Shown here: positions 22,131 through 31,061 of the stretch, in pieces
Layout: each line of letters begins with the position of its first letter
Numbering within the stretch: the first letter of the stretch is position 1
From: DASQPA01 sp035644215
GTDB taxonomy: Bacteria > Acidobacteriota > Thermoanaerobaculia > Multivoradales > UBA5704
Direction: 5' to 3'
DNA: 58,585 bases
NCBI GenBank assembly: GCA_035644215.1
Contig: DASQPA010000130.1
Coordinates: 1 to 58,585, forward strand
The notes under the pieces: generated by a model
The model's input: only the letters and a program-made list of their open reading frames with translations
The model's database searches: none
What the model was told of the DNA's origin: nothing
Position numbers and translations under genes: made by a program

Positions 22131-25100
22131 CTATCCGGCCGGCGAGACGCCGGCGCTCCCAGGGACCCCCACCCGCCCCTCCAGCCACGCCACCTCCCGC
22201 TCCCGTCGTTTGTACCCCGTCTCGTTCACGAGCCGCCGCGCGGCCGCCACGTGCTGTCGGGCCGCTACGGCGTCGCCCTGCTGGAGGGTGAGGCGCGCCC
22301 CCTCCAGGTGGGCGTCGCAGGCGTGGAGGCGCATCCCGCCCCGCTCGGCAATCTCCAGGGCCTCGGAGAGGTCCGCCGCAGTACCGATCTGGTTCCCCCG
22401 CAGGCGGTGCAAGGCGGCTCGGGCCAGGAGGCCGCTGGGTAAGAAAATTTCCTGCCCAGCCTGCCGCAGCCCCTCCACGGCGCAGTCCAGGTGCTCCGCG
22501 GCCTGGGCGAAATCCGCCTCGGCCTCCTCGCCCTGAGTCGCCGGCCGGGGGGCCGTCAGGGCCAGGCCGAGATGTGCGCGACCCAGGCTCAAATGGTCGA
22601 GGGCGATGAAGAGAAGCCAGCGCTCTGAAGTCATCCACTCCAGCGTCTGCCCGGCCCGATCCTGCACCTCCTGGCACCTCTGTCGCGCTTCCCCCTGGGC
22701 TGTGGCGAGGCCGTCCAGCCCGGCCCCGTCCTCCGGCTCCCCGCGGCTCACCAGCAGGTCGCAGTATTGATAGCCACGCAGCGCATAGAGCCAGGGATAC
22801 TCGGGCTGCTGCTCCACCTGCATCGCTTCGGCCGCGCTGAAGCCCTCCGCGCTCTCCTCCCGCCGGCCCGCCTGGTGCTGGGCATCGGCCAGAGTCGTCC
22901 GGTTGACCATCCGCCGGTAGGCGTCGCCGCTGCGGTCGGCCCGAGCGACGCTCTGCTCCCCGAAGGCCACGGCCCGCCCCACCTCCCCCAGGGTCAGGGT
23001 CAGCTCGCTGAGGTTGCTGGCGACGACAGCGGCAGCCTTCCAGTCCTCCTGTGCAATGTAGCTCTCCAGCCCAACCTGTATCGGCTGGACCGCTTCCGCC
23101 AGCCGGCCCAGCGCGCGCAGGCGGAAGGCGGCCGCGTTGAGGACGAACGCCTGATCCGCCGCGGTGAGGCGGGAAGAGGGCTGGTCCCAAGTGCGATCGA
23201 AGAATCCCGCCAGGGCCGCCAGCTCCGAGCCGAAGGCCCCCAGCTTCCTGCTGCTGTAGAACTCGTCACCCCGCTGGATCCGCCGCAGATAAACCTCGTC
23301 CATCGCCTCCTGCTGCCGCCCCGCCCGGCAGCCGTGGACCACCGCCGTGTAGAGCGGCTCCATCGCCTCCAGCGTCTCGGGAAACTCCGGCGCCGCCCCC
23401 TTCAGGTGCTCGTAGAGCCTCAGGTTTCCCTCCTGCCACGCCTGGGGCCGTTCCCTCTCCAGCTCCTCCTGGAAATAGACCCGCACCAGGGGATGGGCGT
23501 CGAGGGCTCCCGGCTGCTGGGGATCGGCCGGCAGCACGAGACCGTAGTCCCGCAGGCGCGACACCGACCACTGCCATTCCTCGTCCGGCAGATCCACCAG
23601 CGGCTCGGTCAGCCCCGGGATCTCCGGCCGGGCCCGCAGGGCCGCCAGGGCCTCCTTCGTCGCCGGCCGGTCGAACAGACCCACCAGCCGGAGGATCGCC
23701 AGCTCCCTTCCTTCCCCGAGCCAGCGGGCATAGGCCCCGATCACCCGTAGCGCATGCCCCCCCTGCCGCTCGGCCGCCCGCCCCAGGTCCACCTCGCGGT
23801 GCCGCCGCACGTCGCCGTCGTAGGCCCGACGGAGGTAGTCCGCGAAGAGCGACAACGCCAGGGCATGGTTTCCCAACTCCACGGAGGCGACACGCAGCTC
23901 GGAGTCCTTCCCCTGCACCCCGAGCTGACGCAGCAGCTCCGCCCCCGACTCCGGAGACAAAGTCTCTAAGGACACCTGCGGCGCGGTCGTGGGGAAGGAC
24001 GCCAGGTCGGCGATGCGCTCCCGGGTCGTGACGACACAGAGGCCGGAGTGGTCCCCGGCCAGCGACTTCAAGAGGGCAGAGAGGCCGGGGTCCTTGAGCC
24101 GGCCGCCGAGAGGACCCTGCGGGTGCTGGAGGGGTTCGACGCCATCGAGCACAAGCAGCGTCTTCTCCCGCCGGACCAGCTCGGCCAGCCGTAGGCCGCG
24201 GTCCCGCGCTGCACCAGCAGTGGGATCGGGATCGCCGAAGAAGCGCAAAGCGTAGTCGAGGAAGCGGTCCGCCGAGGCGACGCGCTCCTCGGTGCCCTGG
24301 CTGTAGAAGGACCAGTCGAGCACCCGGCGGGCGCCGCGCCAGCCGTCGGCAGCCAGGCGATCGAGCCAGCGGCCTACGAGGGCCGATTTGCCCACCCCGC
24401 CGAAGGCCACGAAGGTAAGGACGTGCGTGCCCGGCTCCTCCCAGGCGGCATCGAGCCGGGCGAGCTCCGCCTCCCGCCCCACGAGGAGCGGGCCCGAGGT
24501 GGGGAGGTTGCCGATGTCGAGGCGGGGAGGGGTTGCGACCTCCACAGGAGCTCTCGGGTAGACGGAACGCCCCCCTCCTGGCCTCCCCCCTGATCCAACC
24601 GCCCCCCTCCCAGGGGGGAGGGACCCACCTCCCGCCCCCTCCGAGCCCAAGTTGGCGCCTGTGGGAGGGACCTCCCGCCCGCGGTCCACGGCGGCGAGGA
24701 GGTCCCGGATCTCCAGCGCCAAGTCCGTGAGGTGCTGTTCCACCTGAGCTTCTGCAAGCTCCGACAGCGCTCGGCCGCCCCGGGGCCGGCCTTCGATCGC
24801 GGCGAGCCACTCGACCGCCTTCCAGGGGCAGGGACGCACGAAGACGGGGATCACCCGCACCCCCTCGCGGGCGAGCAGGCGCGGGACCTCGACGCCGCGG
24901 ATGAACTGCGAGGTCAGGAAATCCACCGAGATGAGCAGCAGGGCGAGGCCGGCGCGAGCCAGGGCCGCCTCGATCTCCGCCTGCCAGACATCCCCGGCGA
25001 CGATCCGTCGATCGTCCCAGACCTCCAACACGTCCTCCAGCTCGAGGACCCTCAGATGTTGGACAAGGCGGTCCTTCCAGCCCTCGTCCTGATGGCTGTA

Positions 25101-25151
25101 GCTGACGAAGACCGCGGGGCGGTCCGGCCCAGGGCTCGCGTTCGGCGGCAT
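22131..25151 (-). CDS. TIR-STAND NTPase-TPR protein (NLR-like, putative defence or signalling)
   Basis: This encodes 1006 residues. TIR domain ~13-115: VFVSYSHQDEGWKDRL, VLEVWDDRRIVAGD, and the Glu of RGVEVPRLL in the position of the NADase catalytic residue. A Gly/Pro linker (~163-195) follows, derived from a genomic G-rich repeat. Then a NB-ARC/STAND NTPase ~215-540: GREAELARLDAAW, Walker A GGVGKSALV (~247), Walker B LLVLDGVEPLQ (~333), and sensor-like CVVTTRERI. The C-terminal half (~560-1000) is helical, TPR-like (AVQPIQVGLESYIAQEDWKA and similar). This architecture matches bacterial NLR-type immune or signalling ATPases, in which the repeats sense a ligand and the TIR makes or degrades NAD-derived molecules. 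No partner gene is adjacent. No clear SD precedes ATG 25151. Confidence 0.85.
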   Translation of the reverse strand: MPPNASPGPDRPAVFVSYSHQDEGWKDRLVQHLRVLELEDVLEVWDDRRIVAGDVWQAEIEAALARAGLALLLISVDFLTSQFIRGVEVPRLLAREGVRVIPVFVRPCPWKAVEWLAAIEGRPRGGRALSELAEAQVEQHLTDLALEIRDLLAAVDRGREVPPTGANLGSEGAGGGSLPPGRGAVGSGGRPGGGRSVYPRAPVEVATPPRLDIGNLPTSGPLLVGREAELARLDAAWEEPGTHVLTFVAFGGVGKSALVGRWLDRLAADGWRGARRVLDWSFYSQGTEERVASADRFLDYALRFFGDPDPTAGAARDRGLRLAELVRREKTLLVLDGVEPLQHPQGPLGGRLKDPGLSALLKSLAGDHSGLCVVTTRERIADLASFPTTAPQVSLETLSPESGAELLRQLGVQGKDSELRVASVELGNHALALSLFADYLRRAYDGDVRRHREVDLGRAAERQGGHALRVIGAYARWLGEGRELAILRLVGLFDRPATKEALAALRARPEIPGLTEPLVDLPDEEWQWSVSRLRDYGLVLPADPQQPGALDAHPLVRVYFQEELERERPQAWQEGNLRLYEHLKGAAPEFPETLEAMEPLYTAVVHGCRAGRQQEAMDEVYLRRIQRGDEFYSSRKLGAFGSELAALAGFFDRTWDQPSSRLTAADQAFVLNAAAFRLRALGRLAEAVQPIQVGLESYIAQEDWKAAAVVASNLSELTLTLGEVGRAVAFGEQSVARADRSGDAYRRMVNRTTLADAQHQAGRREESAEGFSAAEAMQVEQQPEYPWLYALRGYQYCDLLVSRGEPEDGAGLDGLATAQGEARQRCQEVQDRAGQTLEWMTSERWLLFIALDHLSLGRAHLGLALTAPRPATQGEEAEADFAQAAEHLDCAVEGLRQAGQEIFLPSGLLARAALHRLRGNQIGTAADLSEALEIAERGGMRLHACDAHLEGARLTLQQGDAVAARQHVAAARRLVNETGYKRREREVAWLEGRVGVPGSAGVSPAG
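24569..24659 (-). repeat. In-frame copy of the dispersed G-rich repeat inside the TIR-STAND gene
   Basis: On the minus strand it reads ggcgccaacttgggctcgg ... cctcccccctgggaggggg ... aggccaggaggggggcg, matching the intergenic copy at 21263-21358 block for block. It encodes the TIR-to-NTPase linker (GGGSLPPGRGAVGSGGR region). Confidence 0.75.
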
Positions 25152-25362
25152 TTGAAGGAGGATTGTATCGCGGAGCGCACAGTCCTCCGATGGGCATTCC
25201 GTTCCCTACGTGCGGCACTCCCCTCTCCCGGGGGTCGTGGTGGGGGGGCCGGGAGAGGGGCCGGGGGTGAGGGCCTTCCGTGTCTCCCGTTTCTTCCCCC
25301 AGAGCACCGGTGAGGAGTAGAGCGAATGTCCGCTCGCCTTCCCACCGGATGGTGCTGATACG
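25152..25362. promoter_or_regulatory. Divergent intergenic region with a strong hairpin
   Basis: 211 bases between the TIR-STAND gene (minus) and the FAAL gene (plus), so both promoters should lie here. cccctctcccgg (25220-25231) and ccgggagagggg (25249-25260) form a perfect 12-bp stem with a 17-base loop. It is a REP-like repeat, possibly a transcript stabiliser or roadblock. No clear promoter boxes can be picked by eye. Confidence 0.45.
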
Positions 25363-28300
25363 ATGAGCCGGCGCTCCCACGGCCTCCTGCCTCCTTTTTC
25401 ACTGCCCGCGGCCCTGCGGCTACGGGCGGAGGAGGGACCCGAGCGCCGGGTGTTCACCTTTCTGGGCGACGGCGAGGCCGAGGCCGATCGGCTCACCTAC
25501 GGGGAGCTCGACCGGCGCGCGCGGGCGATTGCCGCCGCCCTAGAGGCCACCTGTGCCCCGGGCGATCGCGCCCTCCTCCTCTTCCCCCCGGGCCTGGACT
25601 TCGTCGCCGCCTTCTTCGGCTGCCTCTACGCCGGCGTCGTCGCCGTGCCGGCGTACCCGCCGCGCTCGCCCCGCGCGCTGCCCCGCCTGCGGGGGATGCT
25701 CGCCGACAGCCGTCCCGCCCTCACTCTCACGACCGACGCGGCCCTCCCCCGCCTGCGCGCCTGGTTCGCCGCCGATCCGGAGATCCCGCCGGTCCCCTGG
25801 CTCACCACGGACGGCGTCCCCGAAAACCAGGCGGCGGAGTGGCGTCCTGCCGATTGCGACCCTGACGACCTCGCGTTTCTCCAGTACACCTCGGGCTCGA
25901 CGGCGGACCCCAAGGGGGTCATGGTCAGCCATACCAATCTCGCCCACAACCAGCGCTTGATCCAGGAAGCCTGCGGCCACGGCCCGGAGTCGATCTTCGT
26001 CTCCTGGCTTCCGGTCTACCACGACCTCGGCCTGATCGGGCAGGTCCTGCAGGCCGTCTGGGTCGGCGCCCCCTGCGTGCTGATGGCTCCGGCCGCCTTC
26101 CTGCAGCGGCCTCTGCGCTGGCTGGAGGCCGTCGCGCGCTATCGGGCGACGACCAGCGGCGCGCCCGACTTCGCCTGGGATCTCTGCGCCAGCAAGGCGG
26201 CCGGCGCCGATCTCTCCGGCCTCGACCTCTCCTCCTGGCGCGTCGCCTTCAATGGCGCCGAACCGGTGCGCGCCGCGACGCTCGCCCGTTTCGCCGCGGC
26301 CTTCGCCCCTTGTGGCTTCCAGGCCGCGGCCGCCTACCCGTGCTATGGCCTGGCCGAGGCCACGCTGATGGTGTCGGGCGGGCGGCCGGAGGAGCCGCCG
26401 CGGGTGACCGCCTTCGCCGCCGCGGCGCTCGCCGCCGGGAGGGCGGAGCCGGTGCCGGCAGGGGAGGCGGACGACGCGGCGGGCGGGCGGCCTCTGGTGA
26501 GCTGCGGCCAGGTGCTGGGGGAGCAGCGGCTGGCGATCGTCGACCCGGCCACGGCCGTGCCCCTGCCGCCCGGCCGGATCGGCGAGATCTGGCTTGCCGG
26601 CCCGAGCGTGGCGTGCGGCTACTGGGAGCGCCCGGAGGCCACCGCCGAGACCTTCGGCGCCCACACCGCCGCCGGCCTGGGGCCGTTCCTGCGCACCGGC
26701 GACCTGGGGTTCCTCCATGCGGGCGAGCTGTTCCTCGCCGGACGGATCAAGGACCTGATCCTCCTGCGCGGGCGCAATCTCTATCCCCAGGACGTCGAGA
26801 GCACCGCCGCGGCCAGCCACCTCGACCTGCGGCAGGGCGGCGGCGCCGCCTTCGCCGTCGAGATCGCGGGCGCGGAGCGGCTGGTGGTGGTGCACGAGGT
26901 GGTCCGCCACGCTCGCGCCGACACCGCGGAGATCGTCGCGGCCCTGCGCGCCGCGGTGGTCGCGGAGCACGAGGCCGCCGTCGCCGAGGTCGTCCTCCTC
27001 CGGCCGGAGACGCTCCCCCGCACCTCCAGCGGCAAGGTGCGCCGCCGGGCCTGCCGCGAGGCCTACCTCGACGGCACTCTCTCCGTCGTCGGCCGCAGCG
27101 CCCTGGACGCCGCCCTCCTCAATGCCCCCGACGCCCCCGCCGAGCCCGACGCCGATGCCGATGCCGCCGCCGACGCCGCGTTGCTGACCCGGGAGACCCT
27201 GCTCGCCCTGTCGGTGGATCTTCGCCGGGCCGTCCTCACCGATCTCGTGCGCGGGCGCGCCGCGGCGGCCCTGCGCCTCCCGCGGTCCGCCGTTCCGGCC
27301 GACCACCCCTTGAGCCACCAGGGGCTCGACTCCCTGGCGGCGACCGCGCTCGCCCACGACCTCGAGCGGCGGCTGGGAGTCGCCCTGCCGGTCTCCGACC
27401 TGCTCGACGACGGCAGCCCCGAGACCCTCGCCGATCGTCTCCTGGCGGGGCTCGCCGCCGGGTCGCCGGGCGGGCCGGCGGTGCGCCCCTCCCCCCGCCC
27501 ATGGCGGGGGGAGGACCCGCCCGCCACCTTCGAGCAGGAGCGGTTGTGGTTCCTCGACCAGCTGCGGCCCGGCGACCCGGCCTACAACATCCCCGCCGTC
27601 CTGGGCCTGGCGGGCCGGCTCGACCCTCGCGCCCTGGAGCACAGCCTGCGCGCGGTGGCCCGGCGTCACGAGAGCCTGCGGACGACGTTCGGCGTGGTGA
27701 AGGGCCGGCCGGTGCAGAGAATCGCCCCGCCCCCCGACCGGGTGTTGCCGCTCTGCGACCTCGCCGCGCTCCCCGAGCCGGCCCGGGCCGCCGAGGCCGA
27801 GCGGCTCGCCACGGACTTTGGGAAGCGCCCCTTCGACCTCGCCCGCGGTCCCCTCCTGCGCGCCGCGCTGCTGCGCCTCGCCAGGGGGGAGCATCGCCTG
27901 CTGCTCACCGTGCATCACGCGGTCTGCGACCTGGGCTCGCTGGTCCGGGTGATCGAGGAGACCGCCGCGAGGTACGCCGCCCTTGGCGTCGGAACTGCCG
28001 GCGAACCGGCACCGGCGGGCGCGCCCGAGATCCAATTCGCCGATTTCGCCGTCTGGCAGCGGCATCGGCTCCAGCCGGAGGTACTGGCGCCGCACCTCGA
28101 CTTCTGGCGGCGGCAGCTCGCCTTTGCCACGGACCTGGAGCTGCCGGCCGATGGGGCGCGCACCGCGGACGTTGCGGCAGGGCGGCGTTCCGGCCGCCGC
28201 GCCTTCACCCTCGCCACCCCGGCGACCGCGGAGCTCGGCGCGCTCGCCCGCGGCGAGGGCGCCACGCTCTTCATGGCCTTCCTAGCGGTCTTCCTGACGC

Positions 28301-31035
28301 TCCTCCATCGTTGGACCGGAGAGGACGATCTCCTGGTCGGCTGCCCGGTGGCGGGCCGGCCGCGCCCCGAGCTCGAGCCGGTGGTCGGCTTCTTTGCCTA
28401 CCCACTGCCGCTGCGCGCCGACCTCTCCGGCGAGCCGACGTTCCGGCAGCTCCTCGGCCGGGTCCGCCGGACGGCGCTTTCCGCGTACGCCCATGGGGAG
28501 GTGCCGTTCGCCAAGCTGGTGGCGGCGGCGCGGCTGGAACGGGGCCCGGAGGGCGCCCAGCCCACGCCGCTGTTCCGCGTCCTCTTCGGCTACCTCGACC
28601 GGCCGCTCCCGACCGTCCGGCTGCCGGAGCTGACGATCCGGCCGCTGGCGCTGGGGCACGGCGCCGTGGACTTTGATCTCTTCTTGAACCTCGCCCGGCA
28701 CGGCGAGGAGCTCTCGGGGCTCCTCGGCTACGACGGCGGCCTCTTCGCACCGGCGACGATCGATCTCTGGATCGATGCGTTCCGCGACCTGGCAGAGCGC
28801 GCGACCGCGGAGCCGGACGCGCCGCTGTCGCGCCTGCCGCTCCCTCCCGGTCTCGCGGCCCAGGCGCGCGCCGGCCGCTCCCGCGCGGGGCGGCGGACGA
28901 TCGCGGTGGCGGCGACGTTCACCGCCGAACCGGTCGCAGAGGCCCTCGCCTTCTGGCTGCGCGAGCTCGCTCTGCCGGCCCGCATCCGCTTCGCTCCCTA
29001 TGGCCAGGTCTTCCAGCAGCTCCTCGACCCGGCCAGCCTCTTCGCCCGCAACACCGCCGGCCTCAACGTGATCCTCGTCCGCTGGGAAGATTGGGGCACA
29101 ACGGCCGAGCGCCAGGCGGACGAGTTGGTCATCGCCCTGCGGGCGGCGGCCGAGCGTTTCCGGGTCGTCTGCCTTTTCTGCATCGCTCCCCCCTCGCCGG
29201 CCGCTCGCGCCGACGTCGCCACCGCCGCCCGCTTGGCCGACCTGGATGAACGCGTCGCCGGCGGGCTCGCCGGCTGCCGCGGAATCGATCTGGTGACCGC
29301 CGGGGAGCTTGCGGCCCTCTACCCGGTGGAGCGCTACCACCAGCCGCACGGCGAGGAGCTGGGGCACATCCCCTACACCGCCGAGCTCTTCGCCGCCCTG
29401 GCGACGATGATCGCCCGCCGCCTGGTCCGCGGGCTCACCCCGCCGGCCAAGGTCCTCGCTCTCGACTGCGACCAGACGCTCTGGAAGGGAATCTGCGGCG
29501 AGGACGGGCCTTGGGGAATCGAGATCGATCCGCCGCACCGGGCCGTGCAGGAGCTCGCCCTCGCCCGGCACGGCGACGGGATGCTCCTCTGCCTGTTGAG
29601 CCGCAACAACGAAGAGGACGTGGCCGCGGTGTTCTCGCGCCGACCCGAGATGCCCCTGCGCCGCGAGCACATCGTGGCCGCGCGGATCGACTGGCGACCC
29701 AAGGGGGAGAACCTCCGCGCGCTGGCGCGGGAGCTGGGCTTGGGCCTCGACAGCTTCCTGCTGCTGGACGACGACCCGGTGATGTGCGCCGAAATGCAGT
29801 CCGCCTGCCCCGAAGCCCTGATCCTCCAGCTCCCCGCGGCGGCGGCGGAGATCCCGCGCTTTCTCGCCCACGTCTGGGCTCTCGACCCGCGACCGGCCAC
29901 GGCGGAGGACCGGGAGCGGACCGGGCTCTACCGGCAGGAGCGGCAGCGCGAGCAGTCGCGCGGCGCCGCGGCCACCCTGGCCGACTTCCTCGCCGGCCTC
30001 GACCTCGCGGTGAGCTTCCCGCCGCTGACCCCCGGGCGGCTGTCGCGCGCCGCCCAGCTCACCCAGCGCACCAACCAGCTCAACGCCAGCACGATCCGCC
30101 GCAGCGAGGGCGAGGTCCGCGAGCTGTGCGGCGCCGGTGGCTGGGAGGGCCTGCTGGTCGAGGTCCGCGACCGCTTCGGCGACTACGGGCTGGTCGGCGT
30201 GGTCTTCCACCGCACCCGCGGGGACGCCCTGGAGATCGACACGCTGCTGCTCAGCTGCCGCGCCCTGGGCCGCGGGGTGGAGCACCGGATGGTCGCCCGG
30301 CTCGGGGAGATCGCCGGCGAGCGGGCCCTGGCGCGAGTCGAGATCCCGTACCGGCCGACGCCCAGGAACCGGCCGGTCCTCGACTTCCTGAGCGACATCG
30401 GCGAGCCGTTCCGGCATCCCCTGGAGGACGGTTGGCGGTTCGCCCTGCCCACCGAGGTGGCCGCCGCCGTCACCTTCGCACCCGAGGAGACGACGGCGGA
30501 CTCGGCGGCGGAGGCCCCATCCGCCTCACCCGGGCCGCCCGAGCTGCCCGGGCCGCCGGCGCTGCCTGGGGCGGTGGACGGCGTGCGGCGCGCGGTCCTC
30601 GCCCGCCGCATCGCCCGCGAGCTCGCCACGGCGGAGCAGGTGCTCGCCGCGGTGCGCGCCGCCCGTGAGAGGCGGCCCGGCCGGGCGGTGGGGTACGTGG
30701 CGCCGCGCACCGCCACCGAGGAGAGGCTGGCCGAGCTCTGGCGCGAGTTGCTGGGGGTCGAGCGGGTGGGGGTCGAGGATCATTTCTTCGACCTCGGCGG
30801 CCATTCGCTACTCGCCATGCAGGTGCTGTCGCGGGTGCGCGAGGTCTTCGGCGTGGAGGTGCCGCTCGCCGCTCTCTTCGCGGAGTCCCCGACCGTCGCG
30901 AACCTGGCGCGGGCGGTCTCCCGGCTGGAGGTAATGAAGGCGGACCACGGTGAGATCGCCGCCCTGCTGCACGAGCTCGACGACCTGTCGGAGGAGCAGG
31001 TCCTGGCTCTCCTGGCCAGCGAGGGAGAGGGATAA
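25363..31035 (+). CDS. Lipo-starter synthetase FAAL-T-C-FkbH-T
   Basis: This encodes 1890 residues. Fatty acyl-AMP ligase ~15-590: YTSGSTADPKGVMVSHTNL, SWLPVYHDLGLIG and IKDLILLRGRNLYPQDVE are FAAL hallmarks. T1 has HQGLDSLAA (Ser ~657). C domain ~720-1150 has EQERLWFLDQL and HHAVCDLGS (~851). An FkbH/HAD-IIIC domain follows: nucleophile motif LDCDQTLWKGICGEDG (~1366), LSRNNEEDV, DWRPKGENL and LLLDDDP. Then its C-terminal acyltransferase-like part, and T2 with LGGHSLLAM (~1814). It ends in a helical tail, GEIAALLHELDDLSEEQVLALL. FkbH proteins load a glyceryl unit from 1,3-bisphosphoglycerate onto a carrier, so the C domain could join a fatty acyl group to a carrier-bound glyceryl group. All HAD acidic residues are present. 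It converges on the TauD gene (26-base gap). Confidence 0.88.
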   Translation: MSRRSHGLLPPFSLPAALRLRAEEGPERRVFTFLGDGEAEADRLTYGELDRRARAIAAALEATCAPGDRALLLFPPGLDFVAAFFGCLYAGVVAVPAYPPRSPRALPRLRGMLADSRPALTLTTDAALPRLRAWFAADPEIPPVPWLTTDGVPENQAAEWRPADCDPDDLAFLQYTSGSTADPKGVMVSHTNLAHNQRLIQEACGHGPESIFVSWLPVYHDLGLIGQVLQAVWVGAPCVLMAPAAFLQRPLRWLEAVARYRATTSGAPDFAWDLCASKAAGADLSGLDLSSWRVAFNGAEPVRAATLARFAAAFAPCGFQAAAAYPCYGLAEATLMVSGGRPEEPPRVTAFAAAALAAGRAEPVPAGEADDAAGGRPLVSCGQVLGEQRLAIVDPATAVPLPPGRIGEIWLAGPSVACGYWERPEATAETFGAHTAAGLGPFLRTGDLGFLHAGELFLAGRIKDLILLRGRNLYPQDVESTAAASHLDLRQGGGAAFAVEIAGAERLVVVHEVVRHARADTAEIVAALRAAVVAEHEAAVAEVVLLRPETLPRTSSGKVRRRACREAYLDGTLSVVGRSALDAALLNAPDAPAEPDADADAAADAALLTRETLLALSVDLRRAVLTDLVRGRAAAALRLPRSAVPADHPLSHQGLDSLAATALAHDLERRLGVALPVSDLLDDGSPETLADRLLAGLAAGSPGGPAVRPSPRPWRGEDPPATFEQERLWFLDQLRPGDPAYNIPAVLGLAGRLDPRALEHSLRAVARRHESLRTTFGVVKGRPVQRIAPPPDRVLPLCDLAALPEPARAAEAERLATDFGKRPFDLARGPLLRAALLRLARGEHRLLLTVHHAVCDLGSLVRVIEETAARYAALGVGTAGEPAPAGAPEIQFADFAVWQRHRLQPEVLAPHLDFWRRQLAFATDLELPADGARTADVAAGRRSGRRAFTLATPATAELGALARGEGATLFMAFLAVFLTLLHRWTGEDDLLVGCPVAGRPRPELEPVVGFFAYPLPLRADLSGEPTFRQLLGRVRRTALSAYAHGEVPFAKLVAAARLERGPEGAQPTPLFRVLFGYLDRPLPTVRLPELTIRPLALGHGAVDFDLFLNLARHGEELSGLLGYDGGLFAPATIDLWIDAFRDLAERATAEPDAPLSRLPLPPGLAAQARAGRSRAGRRTIAVAATFTAEPVAEALAFWLRELALPARIRFAPYGQVFQQLLDPASLFARNTAGLNVILVRWEDWGTTAERQADELVIALRAAAERFRVVCLFCIAPPSPAARADVATAARLADLDERVAGGLAGCRGIDLVTAGELAALYPVERYHQPHGEELGHIPYTAELFAALATMIARRLVRGLTPPAKVLALDCDQTLWKGICGEDGPWGIEIDPPHRAVQELALARHGDGMLLCLLSRNNEEDVAAVFSRRPEMPLRREHIVAARIDWRPKGENLRALARELGLGLDSFLLLDDDPVMCAEMQSACPEALILQLPAAAAEIPRFLAHVWALDPRPATAEDRERTGLYRQERQREQSRGAAATLADFLAGLDLAVSFPPLTPGRLSRAAQLTQRTNQLNASTIRRSEGEVRELCGAGGWEGLLVEVRDRFGDYGLVGVVFHRTRGDALEIDTLLLSCRALGRGVEHRMVARLGEIAGERALARVEIPYRPTPRNRPVLDFLSDIGEPFRHPLEDGWRFALPTEVAAAVTFAPEETTADSAAEAPSASPGPPELPGPPALPGAVDGVRRAVLARRIARELATAEQVLAAVRAARERRPGRAVGYVAPRTATEERLAELWRELLGVERVGVEDHFFDLGGHSLLAMQVLSRVREVFGVEVPLAALFAESPTVANLARAVSRLEVMKADHGEIAALLHELDDLSEEQVLALLASEGEG

Positions 31036-31061
31036 GGCTCCTGCGGATCCCGGCTGGCCTT

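Noticed and set aside
31036..31061. Bidirectional terminator between the FAAL and TauD genes
   Set aside because: The 26-base gap shows no convincing hairpin or T run.
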